Source: Ferrovibrio sp046297595
Lineage (GTDB): Bacteria > Pseudomonadota > Alphaproteobacteria > Ferrovibrionales > Ferrovibrionaceae
DNA length: 64,000 bases
Direction: 5' to 3'
NCBI RefSeq assembly: GCF_046297595.1
Contig: NZ_JBKBHT010000003.1
Location: forward strand, 186,001 to 250,000
How positions within the stretch are numbered: position 1 is the first letter of the stretch; each line of letters begins with the position of its first letter. Positions 1 to 10,214 of the stretch are shown piece after piece. The position numbers and the translations under genes were made by a program. A model generated the notes under the pieces. The model worked only from the letters and a program-made list of their open reading frames with translations, did no database searches and was not told the origin of the DNA.

Positions 1-402
1 ATCGCGGACCCTTACGAAACGGCGCCGCCGGCGCAGCTGTTCCAGATCGCCGAGGGCATGCGGCCCAACAGCCGCATCCATCTGGTGATCGCCGGCATGA
101 ATATCGAAGGCGACGACATCGAGAAAACCATCAGCCTGCCGCTTGGCAGCCAGGCGACGGGCCGCGAGAAACTGGCCGATTCCGGCGCCAATTTCATGAT
201 GCTGGGCGATACGATTCAGGTCGGCGCCGTGAAATTCGGCTCCTATGCCAAACGCGTGGGGCTGGAGAGCGGTTTCGATGTGAAGGCCGTGCTGATTCCG
301 GCGGACCGGCCGTCGAAATTCTGGTTCTTCATCCCCGCCCTGGCGGCCATCGGCCTGATTGGACTGCTGCAGACCCGGCGCCGGAAAGCCGCCCTGGCAT
401 GA
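1..402 (+). CDS. TRAP transporter fused permease, C-terminal end (DUF3394-like); partial
   Basis: The 5' end lies outside the window; frame 1 is open from base 1 to TGA at 400-402, leaving the last 133 residues. The visible part resembles the C-terminal DUF3394 region attached to large DctM-type TRAP permeases: a soluble beta-rich stretch (around GDTIQVGAVKFGSYA), then one final hydrophobic helix (FWFFIPALAAIGLIGLL) and a short basic tail. TRAP permeases import organic acids across the inner membrane using an ion gradient and a periplasmic binding protein. The substrate cannot be told from this fragment. The stop overlaps the queC start (ATGA), so the two are probably co-transcribed. Family assignment is by recognition of the C-terminal pattern only. 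Confidence 0.6.
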   Translation: MADPYETAPPAQLFQIAEGMRPNSRIHLVIAGMNIEGDDIEKTISLPLGSQATGREKLADSGANFMMLGDTIQVGAVKFGSYAKRVGLESGFDVKAVLIPADRPSKFWFFIPALAAIGLIGLLQTRRRKAALA

Positions 403-1106
403 AGGCCGTTGTTCTCTGCTCGGGTGGCATCGATTCCGTCACGCTGGCCTACCGGATCGCGGCGGAAAACGGACTGGAGCGCCTGATCTCGTTCGATTAC
501 GGCCAGCGCCATCGCCGCGAGATCGAACATGCCGCCGGCATCGCCGCCGCCTTGAACGCGCGGCATGACGTGGTCGATATCGCCGGCCTCGGGCGTTTCC
601 TCACCTCGTCCTCGTTGATCAGCGGCGGCGACGCGGTGCCGGACGGCCATTATGCCGAAGACAACATGAAATCGACCGTGGTGCCGAACCGCAACGCCAT
701 CATGCTGAGTATCGCCTTCGGCATCGCCGCCGGGGCGAAGGCCGATGCGGTGGGCATCGCCGTGCATAGCGGCGATCATTTCATCTATCCCGATTGCCGG
801 CCGGCCTTCGTGGATGCCTTCCGCGCCATGCAGGCCTGCGCGCTGGAAGGCATGTGGGAGGTGCAGCTTTACGCGCCCTTCGTCGGCTTCACCAAGGCCG
901 ACATCGTGCGCGAGGGCGCACGCCTGGGCGTGCCGTACGAAAAGACCTGGAGCTGCTACAAGGGCGGGGAGAAACATTGTGGCCGCTGCGGCACCTGCGT
1001 AGAGCGGCGCGAGGCTTTCCATCTGGCCGGCGTGCCGGATCCGACTGCATATGAAGACCCCGATTACTGGGTCGGAGCCATTGCGAGGATGAAGGCGCCA
1101 AAATGA
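399..1106 (+). CDS. queC: 7-cyano-7-deazaguanine synthase QueC
   Basis: 235 residues, the usual QueC length. The enzyme converts 7-carboxy-7-deazaguanine to preQ0 with ammonia and ATP in queuosine biosynthesis. The N-terminus has the PP-loop ATP-binding motif (LCSGGIDS, residues 7-14). The C-terminus has the zinc-binding cysteine cluster (C in SCYKG, then CGRCGTC, about residues 186-201). The ATG overlaps the stop of the upstream TRAP permease by 4 bases, suggesting translational coupling. It converges on a queuosine-precursor transporter gene across a shared hairpin terminator, so synthesis and salvage functions sit side by side. Confidence 0.95.
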   Translation: MKAVVLCSGGIDSVTLAYRIAAENGLERLISFDYGQRHRREIEHAAGIAAALNARHDVVDIAGLGRFLTSSSLISGGDAVPDGHYAEDNMKSTVVPNRNAIMLSIAFGIAAGAKADAVGIAVHSGDHFIYPDCRPAFVDAFRAMQACALEGMWEVQLYAPFVGFTKADIVREGARLGVPYEKTWSCYKGGEKHCGRCGTCVERREAFHLAGVPDPTAYEDPDYWVGAIARMKAPK

Positions 1107-1117
1107 AAGTAGGCAAC

Positions 1118-1146
1118 AAAAAAGGCGGCTGAGAAGCCGCCTTTTT
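1118..1146. terminator. Bidirectional intrinsic terminator between queC and the queuosine-precursor transporter
   Basis: A perfect 7-bp stem GGCGGCT/AGCCGCC (1124-1130 with 1135-1141) closes a GAGA tetraloop. It is flanked by six A on the left and five T on the right, so it can end transcription from both convergent genes. Confidence 0.9.
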
Positions 1147-1150
1147 ACTG

Positions 1151-1711
1151 TCAGGCCGATGCCGTTATGCCGAGCCGCTGGTCGCGGTCGCGCAGCAGTC
1201 GGATCACCGGGATGCTGAGCAGCACCATCCATGCCTTGCCGATGATCTGGCCGGCCAGATAGTCGAGGCTGCCGAAGGCGAGATACAGGAATACCACGGA
1301 ATCGACGCAGAGGCCGACCAGGCTGGAAAGCAACACGGCGCGGATCAGGCCACGTTTCTGCAGCGGCGTGTACACCGCGAAATCAGCCAGTTCGGACAGC
1401 AGGAAAGCCACGGCCGAGGCCATCACCAGCGCCGGCGGCGCGATCAGGCCAGACAACGCCGCGCCAACCGCGATGGCGCCCAGCGTCCAGCGTTTGCCCA
1501 GCCGGCGCTGTACCAGATCGCGCAGCACAAGGGCCAGACCGATCATCAAGACACCGCTGGGTGCGGTGATGCCAAAAGGCGCAACCGGGATCAGGCAGGG
1601 CCCCTGCGGCACGCAGACAGTGCCGACATTGCCGATCAGCCAGTTGGCCGCCGGCACACAGGCGATGAACGCCGCCAGAAATGCATAACCCTCAAGACGC
1701 ACGCGATCCAT
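1151..1711 (-). CDS. VUT-family queuosine precursor transporter (YhhQ/QPTR)
   Basis: 186 residues from the ATG at 1711, which has AAAGGA upstream; a longer reading to 1786 adds 25 basic, proline-rich residues unlike the family. The protein is mostly hydrophobic with about six membrane helices and matches the YhhQ/VUT family, which imports preQ0, preQ1 or queuine for queuosine salvage. The segment PFGITAPSGVLMIGLALVLRD is the typical conserved region around helix 2. It is convergent with queC. The exact substrate form cannot be read from the sequence. Confidence 0.85.
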   Translation of the reverse strand: MDRVRLEGYAFLAAFIACVPAANWLIGNVGTVCVPQGPCLIPVAPFGITAPSGVLMIGLALVLRDLVQRRLGKRWTLGAIAVGAALSGLIAPPALVMASAVAFLLSELADFAVYTPLQKRGLIRAVLLSSLVGLCVDSVVFLYLAFGSLDYLAGQIIGKAWMVLLSIPVIRLLRDRDQRLGITASA

Positions 1712-1829
1712 GACCGGGAAATCCTTTTGTTGCAGCGGGGCCTCTCGTTGCGGCGGGGATATACGGCGCGGCCGGGCCGGGTGCAAGCCCGGCCCGCTTA
1801 GGGCTTGATCCGGCTGGATGAATCGCCGC

Positions 1830-3383
1830 TCAGGCGCCCGCCATCCCGGCCCAGGGCTGGGCGATTTCGGTCATGCCGATGCGATTGCCGTCAGGCTCGA
1901 TCATCACCGCCGAGGGGCAGGCAAAGGCCAGCGGGAACGGATCGCGCCGCTTTTCGCCGGCCTTGGGGTAACGGGCCTTCACAGCCGCACGGGTCGCATC
2001 ATCCAGCAGCGGATCGCAGAAGGGCTGGCCCGGAATGCTGGCATCGATGCGCGGCTGGTGGAAGGCGGCATCGAGCGGCATGCGGTAGTCGATCAGGAAG
2101 GACAGCAGCTGCATCACCGCCGGCATGATGCGGCGCCCGCCCGAGGCGCCGATGGCCAGCCACGGCTTGTCGCCATCGATGACCAGGCTGGGCAGCATGT
2201 TGGACAGCGGGCGCTTGGCGGCGCCGAGCGAGTTCGGTTTGCCCGGACGCGGGTCGAACCACATGATGCCGTTATTCATCAGCACGCCGGTTTCGGGCAG
2301 CATGACGCGGCTGCCGAACAGCGACAGCAGCGTCTGGGTCAAGGCCACCATGTTGCCTTCGCCATCGATCACGCAGAAATGCGTGGTGCAGCTCTTGCCG
2401 TTGTCGTCACCCATGCCGGCGAGACGTTTTTCATACGAAGCCGTGAGGCCTTCGGCATAGGCGACGAAACTCTGCGGCGACAGGCCGCCGCGATCCAGCT
2501 TCGGACCGGCGACCTCCAGCGCGTCGCACAGGCTGGGGCCGGCGGTGAGGCCGGGCGGCAGCAGCAGGGTCTTGTCGCCATAGGCATAACTCAGGGGCTC
2601 GGCCAGGCGGGCACGATAGCCGGCAAGGTCGCTTGCTGAGATCTTCGAGCCGCCGGCCTGCAGGTCGCGCACCAGTTTCGCGGCCAGTTCGCCCTCGTAA
2701 TAATCGCGCGCGCCGGCGGCACTCAGGCGTTGCAGACTGGCCAGCAGGGCTTCGTTCTTCAATCGCGGCGCCACGCCGGCCCAGTCGGCCGAAGGCGGCA
2801 GGCCATCGGGCAGGAACAGCGCGCGCGAAGCCGGGAATTTGCTCAGGTCCTTCGCCGCCGAGGTGACGACCATGGAGAGGAACCAGTCCACCTCGATGCC
2901 CTGGCGGGCCAGTTCGATGGCTGGCCCTAAGCTCTGCTGCCAGCTGCGGGTGCCGAAACTTTCCAGCGCCAGCCGCATGCCTTCGGGCTGGCCCGGCACG
3001 GCGATGGAGGGATAACCGAGGATATTGCGGTCCTCGACCACCAGAGGCCAGCCGAACAGATCGCCGCCCACGCCTTCTGCCAGCGGATAATCGGCCGGAT
3101 TGAGGCCTGCGGCGCTGACCATGCCGTAATCGACGACATGGGCCTTCTTCTTCTTCGCATCCCAGACCAGCATGAAACCGCCGCCGCCGATGCCGCTCAT
3201 CCACGGTTCCAGCACGGCGAGCGAAAACGCGGTGGCCACGGCAGCATCGATGGCATTGCCACCGCTGCGCAGCACCTCGGCGCCGATATCGGCGGCCTTC
3301 TGGTTCTGCGCGGCGACGACGCCGCCTTTGCTGCGAACGGGTTCTTTGCTGTAACGCAGGGAACGACTCAGATTCTCCGACAT
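1830..3383 (-). CDS. Gamma-glutamyltransferase-family Ntn hydrolase
   Basis: 517 residues from the ATG at 3383, preceded by AAGAGAG; the longer reading adds a low-complexity shadow sequence. GGT enzymes cleave or transfer gamma-glutamyl groups and self-process into two subunits at a nucleophilic threonine. Here the processing site is the first Thr of TTHFCVID (about residue 330), followed by ALTQTL and LMNNGIMWFDPRPG, all standard GGT small-subunit motifs. The N-terminal region has GGNAIDAAVATAF and GIGGGGFML, also typical. No signal peptide is visible, so a cytoplasmic location is likely, unlike periplasmic E. coli GGT. The gene lies 22 bases after the M81 peptidase gene, so the two form an operon divergent from the peptide importer. 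The physiological substrate is unknown. Confidence 0.88.
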   Translation of the reverse strand: MSENLSRSLRYSKEPVRSKGGVVAAQNQKAADIGAEVLRSGGNAIDAAVATAFSLAVLEPWMSGIGGGGFMLVWDAKKKKAHVVDYGMVSAAGLNPADYPLAEGVGGDLFGWPLVVEDRNILGYPSIAVPGQPEGMRLALESFGTRSWQQSLGPAIELARQGIEVDWFLSMVVTSAAKDLSKFPASRALFLPDGLPPSADWAGVAPRLKNEALLASLQRLSAAGARDYYEGELAAKLVRDLQAGGSKISASDLAGYRARLAEPLSYAYGDKTLLLPPGLTAGPSLCDALEVAGPKLDRGGLSPQSFVAYAEGLTASYEKRLAGMGDDNGKSCTTHFCVIDGEGNMVALTQTLLSLFGSRVMLPETGVLMNNGIMWFDPRPGKPNSLGAAKRPLSNMLPSLVIDGDKPWLAIGASGGRRIMPAVMQLLSFLIDYRMPLDAAFHQPRIDASIPGQPFCDPLLDDATRAAVKARYPKAGEKRRDPFPLAFACPSAVMIEPDGNRIGMTEIAQPWAGMAGA

Positions 3384-3405
3384 GGGCGCAAGGCTCTCTT
3401 TTTTA

Positions 3406-4872
3406 TCAGGCGGCAGCGAAGGGATCGGCGACGCGGGGCCAGTAGGGACCGCGCACTTTCTGGAAGGGAATGTCTGCGAAATCCGAGCGCATCGCGCCCG
3501 GCGCCTCGACATAGAGAATGTCGCCGGCGATGGGCGCGAACCCGGCATGGAAATGCTGGGTCGATTTCACCACCACCATGGCCTTGTCGGCAAGACGGAT
3601 GCCGAACTGCTCGAAAGCACCGGGATGGAAGGTCTGGGTGCGCAGCGAATTCAGCACCAGGTCGCGCCCGCCGTCGGCCTGGATCCAGACCGACGGCCCC
3701 ATCGACAGACTGCCGGTAAGCGCCGGCTGCGCCGCATCGGTCAGGATACGCTTGACCGTGACATGCAGGTCGAGCGGATCGCCCGAGGTGACGCCGCATT
3801 TGCCGCCCACCCGCAAATCGAAGCTGGCGCCCTCGCCGGCATCGCAGCAGAATCGCACCGCCATCGGATCCCAGTAGACGCCGCTGGCCACATTCTCGAT
3901 GCCGCGTTCAACGATGCGGCGCAGGATGAAGGTGGCGTCGCCGGCGGCACCGCCGCCGGGATTGTCGGTGATGTCGGCCAGCACCACCGGCCGCTTGCCG
4001 GCATGGCCCAGCGCACGATCCAGCGCGGCATCGATGCTCAGGTTCTTCGGCGCGGTCTGTTCGCGCAGCGACCAGATCTTGCGTCCGAGTTTTTCGGCGA
4101 GCGCTTGCGCCTTGGCTTTGTCGCCATCGGCGATCACCACCATCTTGGCCGTGGCATCCGGCACGTCCTGCATCGGAAAGCCATGGGCAAAGGATACCGA
4201 TAGGATGCGGTCACGGCCCTCGCAGGCCTGCATTTCACGCACGAACGAGGCCATCGGCTCGACCGGCGTGCGCCACAGGCTGATCATATGGGTATCGAAC
4301 ACCGCCATCACCGGCCTGGCGCTGCCCTGCTGCTTGGCCAGCAAGATGTCATAGAGTTCCTGCGCACGCGCATTGCTGTCGACATGCGGGTATTCCTTGA
4401 AGGTGACCAGTGCATCGGCATTGCTCAGCATCTTCTCGGTGATCGAGCAATGCAGATCGAGTTCGGCGCCCACCGCCGCCATTGGTCCGACAATGGTCCG
4501 GATTTTCTCCAGCAGGTCGCCTTCGCAATCGTCATAGCCATCGGCCACCATGGCGCCGTGCAGGCTGAGCAGCACCATGTCGACCGGCATGGCCGCCTTC
4601 AGGTCGGCGAGGATTTCGTCGCGGAATCCCTCATAGACCTTACGTACCGTAATACCGGCGGTCTGGGCGAATGCCGACAGGCTCTCTGCCACTTCTGCCT
4701 GCTGCGCTTCCGCCGCGCGCCGCCAGACATGCAGCGGACCGGAAAACAGGTTCTCCGGACGCCGGGTTGCATCGCCGCGAAACAGCATCCATTCCGCGAA
4801 TCCCTGCTCGCCGGTCGGCAGTGGCGAAAAAGTGTTGGTTTCCGTGCCAAGGCAGGCAATGAAGACTTTCAT
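3406..4872 (-). CDS. M81-family metallopeptidase (MlrC/microcystinase C-like)
   Basis: 488 residues from ATG 4872 (MKVFIACLGTETNTFSP is the family N-terminus); the upstream extension to 5004 is not family-like. MlrC-type M81 proteins are zinc hydrolases known from microcystin-fragment degradation but widespread beside peptide ABC importers. Conserved segments are ETNTFSPLPTG near the start, SLHGAMV (about 100), FKEYPHVDSN (about 160), DITDNPGGGAAGDAT (about 300) and VYWDPMAV. It sits upstream of and in operon with the GGT-family gene, and faces the divergent importer. This suggests processing of an imported amide- or peptide-like compound. No microcystin link should be assumed. Confidence 0.88.
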   Translation of the reverse strand: MKVFIACLGTETNTFSPLPTGEQGFAEWMLFRGDATRRPENLFSGPLHVWRRAAEAQQAEVAESLSAFAQTAGITVRKVYEGFRDEILADLKAAMPVDMVLLSLHGAMVADGYDDCEGDLLEKIRTIVGPMAAVGAELDLHCSITEKMLSNADALVTFKEYPHVDSNARAQELYDILLAKQQGSARPVMAVFDTHMISLWRTPVEPMASFVREMQACEGRDRILSVSFAHGFPMQDVPDATAKMVVIADGDKAKAQALAEKLGRKIWSLREQTAPKNLSIDAALDRALGHAGKRPVVLADITDNPGGGAAGDATFILRRIVERGIENVASGVYWDPMAVRFCCDAGEGASFDLRVGGKCGVTSGDPLDLHVTVKRILTDAAQPALTGSLSMGPSVWIQADGGRDLVLNSLRTQTFHPGAFEQFGIRLADKAMVVVKSTQHFHAGFAPIAGDILYVEAPGAMRSDFADIPFQKVRGPYWPRVADPFAAA

Positions 4873-5048
4873 CGGCGGCAGCGGCCCGATGCCGCTCTCC
4901 GGACGTGACTCGCACCGCATTCGATAGACTTCGACATGAACCAATGTCTCCCGGTTATATGAGGAACGCCACGCCAACGAGCATGCTGCACAGCGAAACG
5001 GCATCTGCTCGACGGCTTACGAAATCGGCAAAGACTCCCTTGACCTCC

Positions 5049-5058
5049 GTATGCATAC
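5049..5058. promoter_or_regulatory. Palindrome GTATGCATAC upstream of the importer genes; possible operator
   Basis: A perfect 10-bp inverted repeat 48 bases before the binding-protein start, in the 233-bp divergent gap (4873-5105) that otherwise holds no gene. Its GTAT/ATAC half-sites are the same as in the HutC-type operator at 12952-12963, but with two bases between them instead of none. TTGACC at 5040-5045 may be a -35 element, but no good -10 was found. Function is inference. Confidence 0.25.
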
Positions 5059-5105
5059 CATGATCAGCTTTCGTTAGCGGTCAAACAAAAACAAGGGGGA
5101 GTACC

Positions 5106-6707
5106 ATGCGTTCACGTCATTTTCGTCAACTCGCGTCCGTTATCGGCCTGAGTATCGGACTTGGTCTGTTGGCCGGCGCGGCCACCGAGGCCATTGCCCA
5201 GGACAAGAAGGTCCTGCGCTTCATCCCGCATGCCGGTCTGCGCATCACCGATCCGATCCTGACCACGGCGTTCATGTCGCGTAACCACGGCTACATGATC
5301 TACGACACCTTGTTCGCCGTGAACGACAAGATGGAAGTCAAGCCGCAGATGGTGGAGAAGCATGAGGTCAGCGGCGACAAGCTGACCTATACCTTCACCC
5401 TGCGCGACGGCCTGAAATTCCATGACGGCGCGCCGGTCACCTCGGCCGACGTCATCGCCTCGCTGGCACGCTGGGGCAAGAACGACACCATGGGCCAGAA
5501 GCTCTTCTCCTATACCAAGGAGTGGAAAGAGGTCGACGCGAAGACCTTCCAGCTCGTGCTGAAGGAACCCTACGGCCTGGTGCTCGACTCGCTCGGCAAG
5601 CCCAGCTCGAACGTGCCCTTCATCATGCCCAAGCGCATGGCCGACACGCCGCCGAACCAGAACGTGCCGGACGAAATCGGCTCGGGCCCCTATCGTTTCG
5701 TCAAGGCTGAATTCCAGCCCGGCGTGAAGGTGGTCTATGAGAAGAACCCCGACTACAAGCCGCGCAGCGAGCCGGCCAGCTTCACCAGCGGCGGCAAGGT
5801 GGTGAAGGTGGACCGCGTCGAGTGGACCACCATCAGCGACCCGCAGACGGCGATGAACGCCCTGATCAAGGGCGAAGTCGATATCTGGGAACAGCCGGCC
5901 TTCGACCTGCTGCCCGAACTGAAGAAGCAGAAGGATATCGAGATCCGCAACCTGCAGCCGCTCGGCATGAACTACATGCTGCGCATGAACTGGCTGCAGC
6001 CGCCGCTGGATAACGTGAAGGTGCGCCAGGCCATCCTGCACGCGATCCAGCAGGAAGACTATCTGGCCGCCCAGGTGGGCGACCCGGATTACTACAAGGT
6101 CTGCGGTGCGATCTTCGGCTGCTCCACCCCGCTGAAGACCGAGGAAGGCGCCGTCGGCATCAAGAAGGCCGATGTTGCCAAGGCGAAGAAGATGCTGGCG
6201 GAAAGCGGCTACAAGGGCGAGAAGATCGTCATCATGGCGCCGACCGACCTGAACAGCATCAACCAGCTGCCTCTGGTCTCGGCTCCGCTGCTGCGCGCCA
6301 TCGGCATGAATATCGAAGTGCAGTCGATGGACTGGCAGACCCTGGTGGGCCGCCGCGCCAAGACCGATCCCATCGACCAGGGCGGCTGGCACATCTTTCA
6401 CACCGCCTGGGGTACGGCCGACATGATGAACCCGATCACCAATGCCGGTGTGAAGGGCCTGGGCAAGCAGGGCGGCTTCTTCGGCTGGACCGAAGATCCG
6501 GTGATCGAGAAGCTGCGTGACGACTACGCCCGCGAAGCGGACCCGACCAAGCAGAAAGCCATCGCCGTCGCCGTGCAGAAGCGTCTCTACGAAATGGTCC
6601 ACTACATCCCGCTCGGCGAATACTTCCAGCCGTCGGCGGTGCGCAAGAACGTCAAGGGCACCCTGCCCTCGCCGGCCTTCATCCTGTGGAACATCGAAAA
6701 GGAATGA
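5106..6707 (+). CDS. Peptide/nickel-type ABC transporter substrate-binding protein (SBP_bac_5)
   Basis: 533 residues with an N-terminal signal peptide (basic start, hydrophobic stretch LSIGLGLLAGAA, likely cut after AIA or AQ near residue 35), so periplasmic. It belongs to the DppA/OppA-like family: YTFTLRDGLKFHDGAPVTSADV (about 98-119) is the standard family signature, and IGSGPYRFV and VRQAILHAI are further family segments. The start is preceded by AAGGGGGAG. Permease and ATPase genes follow directly, forming one importer operon. Ligand specificity is not readable; the neighbouring hydrolases suggest a peptide or amide. Confidence 0.92.
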   Translation: MRSRHFRQLASVIGLSIGLGLLAGAATEAIAQDKKVLRFIPHAGLRITDPILTTAFMSRNHGYMIYDTLFAVNDKMEVKPQMVEKHEVSGDKLTYTFTLRDGLKFHDGAPVTSADVIASLARWGKNDTMGQKLFSYTKEWKEVDAKTFQLVLKEPYGLVLDSLGKPSSNVPFIMPKRMADTPPNQNVPDEIGSGPYRFVKAEFQPGVKVVYEKNPDYKPRSEPASFTSGGKVVKVDRVEWTTISDPQTAMNALIKGEVDIWEQPAFDLLPELKKQKDIEIRNLQPLGMNYMLRMNWLQPPLDNVKVRQAILHAIQQEDYLAAQVGDPDYYKVCGAIFGCSTPLKTEEGAVGIKKADVAKAKKMLAESGYKGEKIVIMAPTDLNSINQLPLVSAPLLRAIGMNIEVQSMDWQTLVGRRAKTDPIDQGGWHIFHTAWGTADMMNPITNAGVKGLGKQGGFFGWTEDPVIEKLRDDYAREADPTKQKAIAVAVQKRLYEMVHYIPLGEYFQPSAVRKNVKGTLPSPAFILWNIEKE

Positions 6708-6739
6708 CGAGTGGCATGATAGTTGCGTAAGCGTTTTCC

Positions 6740-7681
6740 ATGCTTCGTCTGATTTCTTCACGTCTGGTGGCCGCCATCCCTGTCATGGGGGTGGTGGCCA
6801 TTTTCGTATTCCTGCTGCTGCGGCTCAGCCCCGGCGACCCGGCCGCGATCCTGGCCGGCGATGCCGCCACGCCAGAGATGATCGCCGCCATCCGCGCCGA
6901 TCTCGGTCTCGACCGGCCGATCTGGGAACAGTTCGTCACCTGGCTTGGGCAACTGCTGCAGGGCGACCTCGGCCGCTCCGTGCTGTCCAAGCAACCGGTC
7001 GCGATGATGATCGGCCAGCGCATCGAGCCGACCATCTCGCTGGCGCTCACCACGCTGTTTTTCGCCGTGATCGTGGCGGTGCCGATCGGCATCATCGCCG
7101 CCTGGAAACAGGGCGGCTGGATCGACCGCGGCATCATGGCCCTGTCGGTGGTCGGGTTCTCGATCCCGGTCTTCGTGCTGGGCTATATCCTGATCTATTT
7201 CTTCTCGATGAAACTGGATCTGCTGCCCGTGCAAGGTTTCGCCTCGCTGAGCGAGGGGTTACTGCCATTCCTGGAGCGCATCGCCCTGCCGACCCTGACC
7301 CTCAGCTTCATCTATATCGCATTGTTCGCCCGCATCACCCGCGCCGCGATGCTGGAGGTGCTGGGCGAGGATTACATCCGCACGGCGCATGCCAAGGGCC
7401 TGAACGAGAGCACCGTGCTGGTGCGGCACGCGCTGCGCAATGCCGCCGTGCCTATCGTGTCGGTGATCGGTATCGGCTTTGCCCTGCTGATCGGCGGCGT
7501 GGTGATCACGGAAACCGTGTTCAACATCCCCGGCGTCGGCCGGCTGGTGGTCGAGGCGGTGCTGGCCCGTGACTACCCGATCATCCAGGGCGTGATCCTG
7601 CTCTTCTCAGGTGTCTATGTGCTGATCAACCTGGCCATCGACATCGCCTACGTCCTTCTCGATCCGCGGATTCGTTACTGA
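6740..7681 (+). CDS. ABC transporter permease, DppB-type
   Basis: 313 residues with about six membrane helices. It is the DppB-like inner-membrane subunit of the peptide importer. The N-terminal block has LLRLSPGDPA, and the cytoplasmic coupling loop has the EAA-type sequence DYIRTAHAKGLNE (about residues 212-224), which contacts the ATPase. The C-terminus has the family ending ITETVFNIPGVGRLV and LLDPRIRY. Its TGA overlaps the ATG of the second permease. A weak ribosome-binding site and a 32-base gap separate it from the binding-protein gene. Confidence 0.92.
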   Translation: MLRLISSRLVAAIPVMGVVAIFVFLLLRLSPGDPAAILAGDAATPEMIAAIRADLGLDRPIWEQFVTWLGQLLQGDLGRSVLSKQPVAMMIGQRIEPTISLALTTLFFAVIVAVPIGIIAAWKQGGWIDRGIMALSVVGFSIPVFVLGYILIYFFSMKLDLLPVQGFASLSEGLLPFLERIALPTLTLSFIYIALFARITRAAMLEVLGEDYIRTAHAKGLNESTVLVRHALRNAAVPIVSVIGIGFALLIGGVVITETVFNIPGVGRLVVEAVLARDYPIIQGVILLFSGVYVLINLAIDIAYVLLDPRIRY

Positions 7682-8523
7682 TGCGTGCCCTGTTCCGTCA
7701 TGCGGTTTTCCGCAATACATCCGTATTGATCGGCGGCGGCATATTGCTGATCCTGCTGATCGTCGCGCTGCTCGCGCCAGTGCTGTCGCAGTTCGACCCG
7801 GGCCAGATCGCACCGCGCTTCCGCCTGAAGCCGCCATCCGGCGAATTCCTGATGGGCACCGACATGCTGGGCCGCGATGTCTGGACCCGCGTGCTGCATG
7901 GCGCGCAGGTCTCGCTGCTGGTCAGCGCCTGCGTATCCGCCATCGCCATCAGCATCGGCCTGACCATCGGCCTGGTCGCCGGCTACATCCGCTGGCTGGA
8001 CGGACCGGTGATGCGCGCCATGGACGGCCTGATGGCGATTCCCGGCATCCTGCTGGCCATTGCGCTGGTCTCGCTGTCGGGCGCCACGCTGGTCACGGTG
8101 ATCGTCGCCATCGTCATTCCGGAAATCCCGCGCGTCGCCCGCCTGGTGCGCGGCGTGGTGCTGTCGATCCGCGAAGAGCCCTATGTCGAGGCCGCCATCG
8201 GCCTGGGCACGCCGACGCCGAAAATCCTGATCCAGCATATCCTGCCCAACACCATCGCGCCGCTGATCGTGCAGGGCACCTATATCTGCGCCTCGGCCAT
8301 CCTGGTGGAAGCCATCCTGAGCTTCCTTGGTGCCGGCCTGCCGCCGGAAATCCCAACCTGGGGCAACATCATCGCCGAAGGCCGCGGCGTGTTTCAGCGC
8401 GCGCCCTGGATCATCCTGTTCCCCGGCGGGTTCCTCGCCGTCACCATCCTGGCGGTCAACATCCTGGGCGACGGGCTGCGCGACACGCTCGATCCGCGCA
8501 TGAAGAAGCGGCTGGGGGCCTGA
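7681..8523 (+). CDS. ABC transporter permease, DppC-type
   Basis: 280 residues with about six membrane helices; the partner permease of the preceding DppB-type subunit. The conserved DppC segment FLMGTDMLGRDVWTRVLHGAQ lies near residue 57, the EAA loop is EPYVEAAIGLGTP (about 166-178), and the protein ends with GDGLRDTLDPRMK. The start codon overlaps the end of the previous gene, so the two permeases are translationally coupled. The ATPase gene begins three bases after its stop. Confidence 0.92.
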   Translation: MRALFRHAVFRNTSVLIGGGILLILLIVALLAPVLSQFDPGQIAPRFRLKPPSGEFLMGTDMLGRDVWTRVLHGAQVSLLVSACVSAIAISIGLTIGLVAGYIRWLDGPVMRAMDGLMAIPGILLAIALVSLSGATLVTVIVAIVIPEIPRVARLVRGVVLSIREEPYVEAAIGLGTPTPKILIQHILPNTIAPLIVQGTYICASAILVEAILSFLGAGLPPEIPTWGNIIAEGRGVFQRAPWIILFPGGFLAVTILAVNILGDGLRDTLDPRMKKRLGA

Positions 8524-8526
8524 GCC

Positions 8527-10161
<1,635 letters not shown>

Positions 10162-10214
10162 TCTGCCGGCACAGGCTGGACAGAAAGACAGGCGGGGCGG
10201 AAAGGAGGAACGCG

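Noticed and set aside
243..1232. 329-codon open frame on the minus strand
   Set aside because: Crosses queC, the terminator and the transporter end; an antisense artefact.
1712..1829. preQ1 riboswitch before the queuosine transporter
   Set aside because: The gap upstream of the ATG shows no recognisable preQ1 pseudoknot elements.
5112..6761. 549-codon open frame on the minus strand
   Set aside because: Antisense of the substrate-binding protein gene, with a low-complexity composition and no ribosome-binding site.
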